Source: Saliniplasma sp051745305 (GTDB taxonomy: Archaea; Thermoplasmatota; Thermoplasmata; Halarchaeoplasmatales; Halarchaeoplasmataceae). From it: a DNA stretch of 8,686 bases. This document shows, piece after piece, positions 1-6,500 of the stretch. Both the position numbers and the translations under genes were made by a program. How positions within the stretch are numbered: the first letter of the stretch is position 1; every line of letters starts with the position of its first letter. Below the pieces are notes generated by a model. The model ran no database searches. It saw nothing but the letters and a program-made list of their open reading frames with translations, and was not told the origin of the DNA. Location of the stretch: the NCBI GenBank assembly GCA_051745305.1, contig JBNJDY010000063.1, forward strand, positions 1 through 8,686. The letters run 5' to 3'.

Positions 1-939
1 GGTTCTCGTTCTCTTTTGATCAGACCTACTCGCAACTGTTCCTGGAACAGATGTGCTTTCTGCCCATTTTACGACGGAGAAAAGTTTCAGATCAGGGAAG
101 TTGAAGAAGTTAAGAGTGATATCGACTCAGTCAAAAGGATCAGAGAATTGGTGTCGGAAGATTCTGAAAAAGTTAGTAAAGTACCATACGATTGTTTATC
201 CGTCGTTTCCGGATGGATGAAGAGCGGTGAGAAAACGGTTTTCCTTCAGGATTCGAACTCCCTGATAATGCCTACTGATCAACTAGTAGAGATACTGGAA
301 TATTTAATGAAATCCTTTCCTTCTATCGAGAGGATCACTTCCTACGCAAGGTCGGATACCATAGTGAGAAAGAAGATCGATGAGTTGAAAAAGATCAGAG
401 ATGCTGGATTGACAAGATTACACGTGGGTTTAGAGAGTGGTGACGCTGAAGTCCTTAAATTGGTAAATAAAGGAGTCACTCCCGAACAGCATATCGAAGG
501 TGGAAAGAAAGCCAAGGAAGCTGGATTTGAACTCTCCGAATACGTTATGCCCGGATTGGGTGGAAAGAAGTTCTCCAAAGAACATGCCCTGAATACCGCT
601 AAAGTTCTGAACCAGATCGATCCGGACTATATCAGGATGCGTCCACTTTACGTTTATCCCGGGAGTGATATCTACAAGATGATAGAACAAGGTGAAATCT
701 ATATCAACTCTCCTCATGAGAGATTGGAAGAGATCAAGATCATGGTCGAAGAACTCGACGTGGATTCAAAACTCTGCTTCGACCACAGTTGGAACAGCTG
801 GAGGAACAAGGATGGAGGATTACTTTTCGATATGGATTACGAGGGATATCAGTTACCTGACGATAAGAAAAAAGTGTTGAAGTTGGTTGAAGAGGGATTA
901 GACATCAGCGAAACTCGTCATCAAAATTCTTTGTTCTAA
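1..939 (+). CDS. Radical SAM protein (Elp3/MiaB/NifB-like core), 5' end cut off by the window edge
   Basis: The reading frame is open from base 1 and ends with TAA at 937-939. An in-frame TTG at 16 is unlikely to be the start, because codons 1-15 (GSRSL) already match the stretch that normally precedes the cluster motif in this family. A few dozen residues are probably missing. Near the N-terminus lies NCSWNRCAFC, with cysteines at 37-39, 52-54 and 61-63. This is CX4CX2C rather than the textbook CX3CX2C, and the longer spacing is usual for the 'CPWNRCTFC' group of uncharacterised radical SAM proteins. It would bind a 4Fe-4S cluster that cleaves S-adenosylmethionine. TIM-barrel motifs follow: LHVGLESG (about 421-444), the KLVNKGVT helix and a glycine-rich MPGLGG strand (549-566). 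The C-terminus looks complete. There is no second cysteine cluster or B12 domain in the visible part. The substrate is unknown and no neighbour suggests one. The family is confident; the function is not assigned. Confidence 0.9.
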   Translation, partial: GSRSLLIRPTRNCSWNRCAFCPFYDGEKFQIREVEEVKSDIDSVKRIRELVSEDSEKVSKVPYDCLSVVSGWMKSGEKTVFLQDSNSLIMPTDQLVEILEYLMKSFPSIERITSYARSDTIVRKKIDELKKIRDAGLTRLHVGLESGDAEVLKLVNKGVTPEQHIEGGKKAKEAGFELSEYVMPGLGGKKFSKEHALNTAKVLNQIDPDYIRMRPLYVYPGSDIYKMIEQGEIYINSPHERLEEIKIMVEELDVDSKLCFDHSWNSWRNKDGGLLFDMDYEGYQLPDDKKKVLKLVEEGLDISETRHQNSLF

Positions 940-943
940 AACC

Positions 944-955
944 GAAAATTTAAAC
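944..955 (+). promoter_or_regulatory. Archaeal TATA box for the MFS gene (near-leaderless transcript)
   Basis: The AT-rich run GAAAATTTAAAC sits 28-39 nt before the ATG at 983, just after the radical SAM stop. Archaeal transcription starts about 25 bp downstream of the TATA centre, here near 975-980. That leaves a leader of only a few nucleotides. There is no GGTG or GGAGG between box and start codon, which fits leaderless translation and supports the ATG at 983. The site is inferred from sequence only. Confidence 0.5.
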
Positions 956-982
956 AGTGACCTATTCTGCTTCTGGCATATC

Positions 983-2209
983 ATGAAAAACGACAAAATT
1001 CACGTAAACCTTTCATCCAAATACAGATGGATCATACTTTCTTTACTGTTTTTCACTATCCTAGTGGCCTTTATGGGAAGATTGAGCACCTCTGTAGCTC
1101 TTGATCAGATAGGTGGAGAGCTCGTATGGTCTAGGGCTGAGCAGGGCTTCCTTGGCGGTGTTCTTATGGGAATTTTCATGGTTCCCTACGGATTTTCGAA
1201 CATATTTTTCAGTCCTAAGATCGATGAACACGGTTCCAAGATCATACTTTTTGGTTCAATGATTGGATGTTCTTTAGCCGTTTTTTTGGGAGCTTTTTTC
1301 GGACAAAATTACATATTGTTCCTCCTTTCCCGCATGCTTCTCGGTCTGTCCCAGGGAGTGATGTACCCCTTGGCAACAAAAGTCATCGCAGGATGGTTCG
1401 GAGTAAAAGAGAGGGGAAGGGCGAATTCCATCTTCATGATAGGAGCTCCTATTGGTATAGCTATATCCCCTATCATCATGAGCCCCGTGATACAGTCATT
1501 GGGTTGGCAGTACTCGTTCTATATGGTAGCAGTTTTTGGTTTCATCTTAGCGGTACCGATATTCATTTTCATAACGGACTCACCCAACTCTAAAAATGAT
1601 CCTGGTAAAACTGTCAGAAAAAACATCGACCTTATGAAAGCTTTCAAGGAACTGATACACGACCACGATTTCAGGCAGATAACCGTGGGTTTTACTGCGG
1701 TCAACACGGTCTTTTGGGGTACCACACTTTGGGTACCATCATACCTCGAACAGACCACCGGTTTGAACCTAGGAGATAATGCGTACATGGCAGCGATACC
1801 TTACATAGGAGCACTTTTGGGGATGTTGATAGGATCGTGGGTGAGTGATTTGAAGGGAAATGCGGATGGAATAATCATGTTCTCACTTTTAACTTCTGGG
1901 CTGATGATAATCATCCTTACATTTTCACCGATACCCGGTGCAGAGATGGCTATATTCTTACTATTTCTAGTGTTCTTGACCGGGCAATTAGCACCGCCAC
2001 TATTCTTCACTAAACTTCAGAACAACATCCATGGAGATGAGCTGGGTTCCGCAACCGGCTTGATGAACGGCATCGCTAACTCCTTTGGAGTGATGGGGCC
2101 AGTTAGTGTAGGAGTCATGATCGCTTTGACCGGATCCTACGGTCTTGGACTCATAGTTCTTTCCGTTATAGCATTCACTGGGTTGATAGGATTTAGACAC
2201 CTTTTATGA
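983..2209 (+). CDS. Major facilitator superfamily transporter, anion-symporter-like
   Basis: A complete 408-residue integral membrane protein, the usual MFS length. About twelve hydrophobic helices can be drawn: roughly 15-33, 55-77, 87-105, 108-132, 149-170, 176-198, then after a polar cytoplasmic loop (199-232) 233-253, 266-289, 295-315, 322-343, 357-380 and 386-407. Between helices 2 and 3, PKIDEHGSK (78-86) is a degenerate form of the MFS motif A (GxxxDxxGRK). WFGVKERGRA (138-147), followed by a glycine-rich helix 5 ending in SP, and GLMNGIANSFGVMGP (359-373) recall the anion:cation symporter group, which moves organic acids such as sugar acids and aromatic acids. The substrate cannot be read from the sequence. 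A decayed kynureninase start lies 53 bp downstream on the same strand, so a tryptophan-catabolite substrate is possible but speculative. The near-leaderless promoter fixes the ATG at 983. No oligo-T terminator is obvious after the stop. Confidence 0.9.
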   Translation: MKNDKIHVNLSSKYRWIILSLLFFTILVAFMGRLSTSVALDQIGGELVWSRAEQGFLGGVLMGIFMVPYGFSNIFFSPKIDEHGSKIILFGSMIGCSLAVFLGAFFGQNYILFLLSRMLLGLSQGVMYPLATKVIAGWFGVKERGRANSIFMIGAPIGIAISPIIMSPVIQSLGWQYSFYMVAVFGFILAVPIFIFITDSPNSKNDPGKTVRKNIDLMKAFKELIHDHDFRQITVGFTAVNTVFWGTTLWVPSYLEQTTGLNLGDNAYMAAIPYIGALLGMLIGSWVSDLKGNADGIIMFSLLTSGLMIIILTFSPIPGAEMAIFLLFLVFLTGQLAPPLFFTKLQNNIHGDELGSATGLMNGIANSFGVMGPVSVGVMIALTGSYGLGLIVLSVIAFTGLIGFRHLL

Positions 2210-2220
2210 GGAGAACCAGG

Positions 2221-2320
2221 ATAATGTAAAATTGAGCAGTGATCGAAACTACCTGACATGCCATGAAATGAAGCATAGATACATCTGAAGAGCACACACT
2301 CGAATCGGATTATAAATCCT
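2221..2320 (+). pseudogene. Decayed duplicate of the kynureninase promoter and first codons
   Basis: This intergenic segment aligns without gaps to 5129-5228, the promoter and start of the kynureninase gene: 63 of 100 bases are identical by hand count. The alignment pairs GTAAAATTGA (2226-2235) with the kynU TATA-like GTAAATTTGA, each exactly 37 nt before its ATG. It pairs ATGAAA (2263-2268) with the real start, and includes an exact 16-mer (2277-2292). Read from the ATG, codon 3 is TGA; after it the frame gives DTSEEHTLESDYK against DTSEEYSLKLDDK in KynU. The TGA can be explained by one inserted T at about 2269, compensated by a loss before 2277. Identity stops at both ends, just after the MFS gene and just inside the convergent ATPase gene. 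I read it as a remnant of a second or ancestral kynureninase copy, not a functional gene. Confidence 0.7.
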
Positions 2321-4979
2321 TGATGAAGAACTTATCTTCTATGATCCTCATGACCAACATGGCGATAGAGAAAATCCCAGCACCAAGAAGCACCATCGAC
2401 CAAGAATCTAGATCTAGAGGTACAACTTGGAAGTATTGGCTCAATGGTGTATAAAGTATCAAGAGCTGCATGATGAATGAGAATGCTACAGCTGACCCCA
2501 ACCATTTATTAGATAAAAACGGAGTCCCGTACCTGGCTCTTATAGGAACTACTTCTATCAATTCAAGTACGACTAGAGATGTAAAAGTAAGGGTCCTCGC
2601 CAACTCTGTGCTTATCGTAAGTCCATAAACGTAGAGTGATAGACAGATCGCCGTGACCCAAATACCTATCCATATTATCGAAAAAGTGAGGGTTCTATCG
2701 ATGATATTTTCATCCCTACTCTTGGGTTTCCTTTTCATGATATCATCTGAAGAAGGGTCCATCCCTAAAGCCAATGCGGGTAAACCATCCGTAAGAAGAT
2801 TCACCCAAAGAAGCATGACCGCGGTAAGAGGCAGACCTAATCCTACTAGAGAAGCGATGAGTACTATCAACACCTCCCCAGCATTACCCGAAAGTAAAAG
2901 ATTGACGAACTTTCGTATATTATCGAATATACCCCTTCCTACTTCTATGGCGTCTTTAATAGTGGTGAAATTATCATCGAGAAGGATCATATCCGAAGCC
3001 TGCTGTGATACGTCGGTCCCTCTTTGACCCATGGCCGTACCTATATCAGATTCTTTAAGAGCCGGAGCGTCGTTCACCCCGTCTCCAGTCATTGCTACGA
3101 CGTGTCCGTGAGATTTCAATGCCCTGAGTATTTGGACCTTATGAGTCGGTGAAACTCGTGCGAATATGTTTATACTCTTCACAATCTCTTTGAGTTCCTC
3201 TTCTGTCATCTCATCCAATCGTTTTCCTGTAACGACCTCTCCTGAAAAACCGAGCTGTCTCCCTATAGCACCGGCGGTTACAGCGTTATCCCCCGTGATC
3301 ATCACTGTCCTGATGCCGGCGTTTCTGCACGTCTCTATGGCTTCTTTGACTTCCTCACGGGGAGGATCGATCATACCCTGAAGTCCCAGGAATACAAGGT
3401 CGGTCTCGATCTTATCCCCCTCGATACCCTCTATCTCCTCTTTCTTTTCTTTATCTTCAGTCCCTTTTAGAGTGATATCTTTGTAAGCCATCGCTAGGAC
3501 CCGAAGGGCATCCTTGGCAAATCTATCATTGACCTCCAGGATCTCCTCTTTTTTAGCTTGATCTAATTCTTTTATATTGCCCTTCTCGTAGTAACGGTCA
3601 CACTTTTCCAAGATCACTTCAGGAGCTCCTTTCATGAAAGCTATATCCTCATCGCCAGGACCATCATGTATAGTGGTCATCATCTTTCTCTCTGAGGAGA
3701 AAGGGATCTCATCTATCCTCCTGAACTTCTTTTCAAGTTCCTCTTTCGATAAACCGGCTTTCTGAGCTGATTGGATAAGTGCTGCCTCCGTTGGATCGCC
3801 GATGACCTCGCCGTTGGATATCTCAGAATCGTTGCATAGGGCTCCGGCCTGCAGTATCATCTTAAGATCATCTGGGTCAACTTCTCCGTTATTTGATGTG
3901 AAGCTGTTCCTACCTGAATCACCGCTGGAAACATCGATCTCACGTCCTTCGAAGAATATCTTCTTAACGATCATCTCACTTTCCGTTAAGGTTCCGGTCT
4001 TATCAGTACAGATCACATCTACCGAACCTAGCGACTCGATGACCGGCAGTCTTCTTACCAGCGCTTTCTTTTTCAACATCTTACGGGTTCCCAGAGCTAA
4101 AGTAAGTGTGACCACGGCGGGAAGGCCCTCCGGTACGGCAGCTACAGCCAAAGCTATAGCGGTGATGAACGAATCCAATGGACCTACACCTCTAAATAAA
4201 AGTATAGGAACAAGTCCGACACAGATAGCAAGTATCATCACCCCTAATTTCTTCCCGAGTTGATTCACTTCTTTTTGGAAGACTGTTTCTTCTTCCTCTA
4301 CACTTTGAAGCTCTTTAGCGATGTTGCCTATCTCCGTTTTCATACCAGTACCCACGACGAGAGCTTCACCTCTACCATTAACAACCGTGGTCTGTTTATA
4401 GACCATATTATTTCTTTCAGCAAGGTCGATATGACCCTCTAGAACATGATCCTTTTTGCTTACCGCCGTGCTTTCACCGGTAAGTGCAGATTCATCCACT
4501 TTGAGATACTGCTGCTCTATCAATCTAGCATCTGCAGGGACCGCGTCTCCCTGACTTATGGATATGATGTCACCAGGAACTAGTTGGGAAGAATCTATCT
4601 TCTTTTTCTTACCCCCTCTCTTTACCACCGCTTCCTGAGTTGCCATATCTTTAAGGGCCTGTATCGATTGCTCCGCTTTCCAATCCTGAACAAAACCAAA
4701 GATCCCATTAGCTATCACTATCGTTATGATAAGATAAGCATCTATGACGTGACCGATCGCGATGGAGATCACTGCGGCTGCAATCAGTATCCAGATGAGA
4801 AAATCCTTGAACTGTTCTAGCAATATCTGGAAAGGTGAGATCCCTTCTTCTTCTTCTATCTCGTTCCTCCCGTAAGATTCCAATCTGTTTTTTGCTTCGT
4901 GCTGCTCTAAACCCTTTTCCGTGGTATCTAACCTTTTATAGATATCATCGAGAGGTATTGAATACCAATTCTCTTTCAT
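2310..4979 (-). CDS. P-type (P2A, SERCA-like) cation-transporting ATPase, probably Ca2+
   Basis: A complete 889-residue ion pump that exports a cation using ATP; Ca2+ is most likely. In order: an N-terminal cation-ATPase domain (WYSIPLDDIYKRL, 5-17); M1-M2 (about 58-97); the actuator loop with TGES (167-170); M3-M4 with PEGLP (283-287); the phosphorylation motif DKTGT with Asp326; the nucleotide domain with KGAPE (450-454); TGDN (562-565) and TGDGVNDAP (631-639) of the phosphorylation domain; and six C-terminal helices (about 691-878). Glu284 to Asp326 is 42 residues, as in SERCA. Residues equivalent to both SERCA calcium sites are present: Glu284 (M4), Asn699 and Glu702 (M5), Asn727, Thr730 and Asp731 (M6), and Glu806 (M8). 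This argues for a Ca2+ pump of the two-ion type rather than a P2C or heavy-metal pump, though the stoichiometry is inferred. A charged insert lies at about 503-525. The start at 4979 fits the family N-terminus. The last codons overlap the kynureninase relic on the other strand. Confidence 0.95.
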   Translation of the reverse strand: MKENWYSIPLDDIYKRLDTTEKGLEQHEAKNRLESYGRNEIEEEEGISPFQILLEQFKDFLIWILIAAAVISIAIGHVIDAYLIITIVIANGIFGFVQDWKAEQSIQALKDMATQEAVVKRGGKKKKIDSSQLVPGDIISISQGDAVPADARLIEQQYLKVDESALTGESTAVSKKDHVLEGHIDLAERNNMVYKQTTVVNGRGEALVVGTGMKTEIGNIAKELQSVEEEETVFQKEVNQLGKKLGVMILAICVGLVPILLFRGVGPLDSFITAIALAVAAVPEGLPAVVTLTLALGTRKMLKKKALVRRLPVIESLGSVDVICTDKTGTLTESEMIVKKIFFEGREIDVSSGDSGRNSFTSNNGEVDPDDLKMILQAGALCNDSEISNGEVIGDPTEAALIQSAQKAGLSKEELEKKFRRIDEIPFSSERKMMTTIHDGPGDEDIAFMKGAPEVILEKCDRYYEKGNIKELDQAKKEEILEVNDRFAKDALRVLAMAYKDITLKGTEDKEKKEEIEGIEGDKIETDLVFLGLQGMIDPPREEVKEAIETCRNAGIRTVMITGDNAVTAGAIGRQLGFSGEVVTGKRLDEMTEEELKEIVKSINIFARVSPTHKVQILRALKSHGHVVAMTGDGVNDAPALKESDIGTAMGQRGTDVSQQASDMILLDDNFTTIKDAIEVGRGIFDNIRKFVNLLLSGNAGEVLIVLIASLVGLGLPLTAVMLLWVNLLTDGLPALALGMDPSSDDIMKRKPKSRDENIIDRTLTFSIIWIGIWVTAICLSLYVYGLTISTELARTLTFTSLVVLELIEVVPIRARYGTPFLSNKWLGSAVAFSFIMQLLILYTPLSQYFQVVPLDLDSWSMVLLGAGIFSIAMLVMRIIEDKFFIKDL

Positions 4980-4997
4980 CTCAACTTAAAAAATAAT

Positions 4998-5013
4998 TAG
5001 TAAGCACTTATTA
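4998..5013. promoter_or_regulatory. Imperfect dyad between TATA box and start of the ATPase gene
   Basis: TAGTAAG-CA-CTTATTA forms 7-base arms with one mismatch (a G:T pair) around a 2-base centre. On the - strand it begins at the edge of the ATPase TATA-like box and covers the region just upstream of the expected transcript start, where a bound repressor would block initiation. The arms are AT-rich, so chance is a real possibility. Confidence 0.25.
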
Positions 5014-5022
5014 AATATTTTA
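5010..5022 (-). promoter_or_regulatory. TATA-like box for the ATPase gene
   Basis: On the - strand this reads AAAATATTTAATA, centred about 37 nt before the ATG at 4979. The expected transcript start is near 4985-4992, giving a leader of about 6-12 nt. The bases just before the ATG (GTTGAG) do not form a clear Shine-Dalgarno site. Several other AT-rich runs nearby (for example 4986-4997) make the exact box uncertain. Confidence 0.4.
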
Positions 5023-5055
5023 GTATGATGTTTTGAAAGTGAACTTTATGTAAAA

Positions 5056-5072
5056 ATGATCGTTTCGATCAT
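5056..5072. repeat. Perfect 7-bp inverted repeat between divergent promoters
   Basis: ATGATCG-TTT-CGATCAT is a perfect inverted repeat with a 3-base centre, in the middle of the 191-bp gap between the ATPase gene (- strand) and kynureninase (+ strand). It lies about 35 bp upstream of the ATPase TATA-like box and about 60 bp upstream of the kynU box. It could be a binding site for a dimeric regulator of one or both genes, or a small hairpin. There is no T-run after it on either strand, so a terminator is less likely. Confidence 0.35.
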
Positions 5073-5128
5073 GAAAAACTTAATCTGGATGATGAATAGT
5101 ATTAAGTTCTCAATATCGTCTTTCGTTT

Positions 5129-5228
5129 TTTGGGTAAATTTGATTAAGAATCGATGCTTCTCGATATACGATGAAAGAAGGGGCAGATACATCTGAAGAG
5201 TACTCATTGAAGTTGGACGATAAGGACC
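5129..5228 (+). repeat. Promoter-and-start segment of kynU, direct-repeat partner of 2221-2320
   Basis: This is the intact partner of the relic at 2221-2320, in the same orientation and offset by 2908 bp. It spans the TATA-like box, the ATG at 5171 and codons 1-19. Similarity ends near 5228, just as the conserved kynureninase core (DPLSSFREEF) begins. The two copies bracket the ATPase gene and its promoter. Confidence 0.65.
5134..5143 (+). promoter_or_regulatory. TATA-like box for kynureninase
   Basis: GTAAATTTGA begins 37 nt before the ATG at 5171, so transcription would start near 5163-5166 with a leader of only 5-8 nt. No Shine-Dalgarno sequence precedes the ATG. The same element with one base changed, at the same spacing, is present in the relic at 2226-2235. 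That conservation is the best support for it being real. Confidence 0.45.
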
Positions 5229-6463
5229 CTTTATCAAGTTTCAGAGAAGAGTTCTACATACCAGAGGGAACGGTCTATCTGAATGGAAACTCGTTGGGGT
5301 TGTTATCTAAAAGGGCTGAAGAATCGGTGATGAAAGTTAAAGAGGAATGGAAAGAGCTGGGTATTCAGGGGTGGACAGAAGGCGAAACTCCGTGGTTCTT
5401 CATGGCTGAGACCCTCGGTGAGATGGCGGCTGATATGGTTGGGGCTGAGCCTAAGGAAGTTGTAGCGACGGGTACGACTACGGTCAATATCCACTCACTG
5501 GTATCTACACTTTACAAGCCCGATGGAAAAAAAGATAAGATACTCGCTGATGAACTGAATTTCCCTACAGATATATACGCTCTTGAAGGTCTTTTAGAGT
5601 TGAAAGGTCTTGATCCTGAAAAGAAACTCAAGCTCGTACCCAGTTCAGACGGAGATACGCTGGATGAAGATACTATCGTGGATATGATGACAGACGATAT
5701 AGCGTTGATACATCTGCCATCTGTTCTTTATCGAAGTGGACAATTACTAGATATGCAATATTTAACTGAAAAGGCGCATGAAAGAGATATCGTAATCGGG
5801 TTCGACTGCAGTCACTCCGCCGGCGTGATACCTCATGATCTTCACGATTTGGGTGTAGATTATGCTATGTGGTGCGGGTACAAGTACTTGAACGGAGGAC
5901 CTGGATGTAGTGCTTTCTTGTATATCAATGAAAGGCACTTCGAAGATGAGCCAAAACTCAAAGGATGGTTCGGTTACGAGAAGGAGAAACAGTTCGACCT
6001 TCGTCTTGATTTCGTTCACGAAAAAAGTGCAGGTGGTTGGCAGATCTCTTCTCCAGCTATACTGAGCAGTGCACCGCTTTTAGGTTCTCTGGAAATCATC
6101 GAAGAGGCGGGGTTGAAAAACATCCGTGATAAGTCCAAGGAGATCACAAACTACTTTATTTATCTGGTCGACAAGGTTTTGAAAGAAAGATCATACGACT
6201 TCCAGGTGATCTCACCTAGAGACGCTGAACATAGGAGTAGTCACGTAGCTGTTAAACATGAAAATGCTGATGTAATCAGTAGTCTGCTCAGAGGAAAAGG
6301 GTTTATCACAGATTTCAGACCTCCGAACGTCATCCGAGTGGCCTTCTCACCGCTTTACAACACCTACAACGAAGCGTGGAAGACGGTGATGACTATCAAA
6401 GATATCATCGATGATAAAGAACATGAAAGATATGAGGAGTCCGATAACAAGCTCGTTACATGA
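5171..6463 (+). CDS. kynU: Kynureninase (L-kynurenine hydrolase)
   Basis: A complete 430-residue PLP enzyme of fold type I, close to the bacterial length. It cleaves L-kynurenine to anthranilate and L-alanine in tryptophan catabolism, in the cytoplasm. Family landmarks in order: DPLSSFREEF (19-28); YLNGNSLG (36-43); the phosphate-binding loop ATGTTTVNIH (99-108); FPTD (131-134), whose Phe stacks on PLP; FDCSHSAG (211-218) with Asp212 for the pyridine nitrogen; YKYLNGGPG (237-245) with Lys238 as the Schiff-base lysine; GGWQISSPAIL (288-298); and DFRPPNVIRVAFSPLYNTY (381-399) with the substrate-carboxylate arginine region. Trp68 falls where human kynureninase has His102 and the Pseudomonas enzyme has Trp64, which hints at L-kynurenine rather than 3-hydroxykynurenine as substrate (alignment from memory). 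The ATG at 5171 is the only one after an in-frame stop at 5141. No other kynurenine-pathway gene lies in the window. The first 18 residues precede the conserved core. Confidence 0.93.
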   Translation: MKEGADTSEEYSLKLDDKDPLSSFREEFYIPEGTVYLNGNSLGLLSKRAEESVMKVKEEWKELGIQGWTEGETPWFFMAETLGEMAADMVGAEPKEVVATGTTTVNIHSLVSTLYKPDGKKDKILADELNFPTDIYALEGLLELKGLDPEKKLKLVPSSDGDTLDEDTIVDMMTDDIALIHLPSVLYRSGQLLDMQYLTEKAHERDIVIGFDCSHSAGVIPHDLHDLGVDYAMWCGYKYLNGGPGCSAFLYINERHFEDEPKLKGWFGYEKEKQFDLRLDFVHEKSAGGWQISSPAILSSAPLLGSLEIIEEAGLKNIRDKSKEITNYFIYLVDKVLKERSYDFQVISPRDAEHRSSHVAVKHENADVISSLLRGKGFITDFRPPNVIRVAFSPLYNTYNEAWKTVMTIKDIIDDKEHERYEESDNKLVT

Positions 6464-6500
6464 GTGGGGTGTATAGTGATGGTTGAAATATCACTCTAAA

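Noticed and set aside
1..480. Apparent enrichment of GATC (about 7 in the first 480 bases).
   Set aside because: Most cases arise from ATC isoleucine codons after G-ending or AG-containing codons; the excess fades in other parts. I count it as codon preference.
430..717. Antisense frame of 95 codons on the - strand within the radical SAM gene.
   Set aside because: It is opposite conserved barrel motifs, has no promoter or ribosome site, and shows no domain.
2263..2309. Reading the TGA at codon 3 of the kynU-like segment as selenocysteine or a programmed stop.
   Set aside because: No selenocysteine insertion element is visible, the similarity to kynU ends after about 19 codons where the convergent ATPase gene begins, and the codon is explained by a single inserted T in a decayed copy.
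3802..4263. Long antisense frame (153 codons) on the + strand inside the ATPase gene, and a similar one at 2653-3027.
   Set aside because: Both lie wholly opposite conserved ATPase motifs; their translations are Ser/Pro/Ile-rich shadows without recognisable domains.
5071..5196. A 41-codon + strand reading frame starting at the right arm of the inverted repeat and overlapping the kynU start in another frame; its first half is hydrophobic (LIWMMNSIKFSISSFVFWVN).
   Set aside because: It overlaps the putative kynU promoter and start, has no ribosome site or TATA box at the right distance, and the conserved relic at 2221-2320 does not preserve its frame. A chance frame in AT-rich DNA is more likely than a leader peptide.
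2221..5228. The bracketed ATPase segment as a transposon or integrated element.
   Set aside because: The flanking repeats are parts of a gene rather than terminal inverted repeats; there is no transposase, integrase or attachment-like site.
6475..6495. Small hairpin (AGTGAT/ATCACT, 9-nt loop) just after the kynU stop as a terminator.
   Set aside because: The stem is only 6 bp and AT-rich, with no oligo-T run following; archaeal termination usually relies on T-runs, which are absent.
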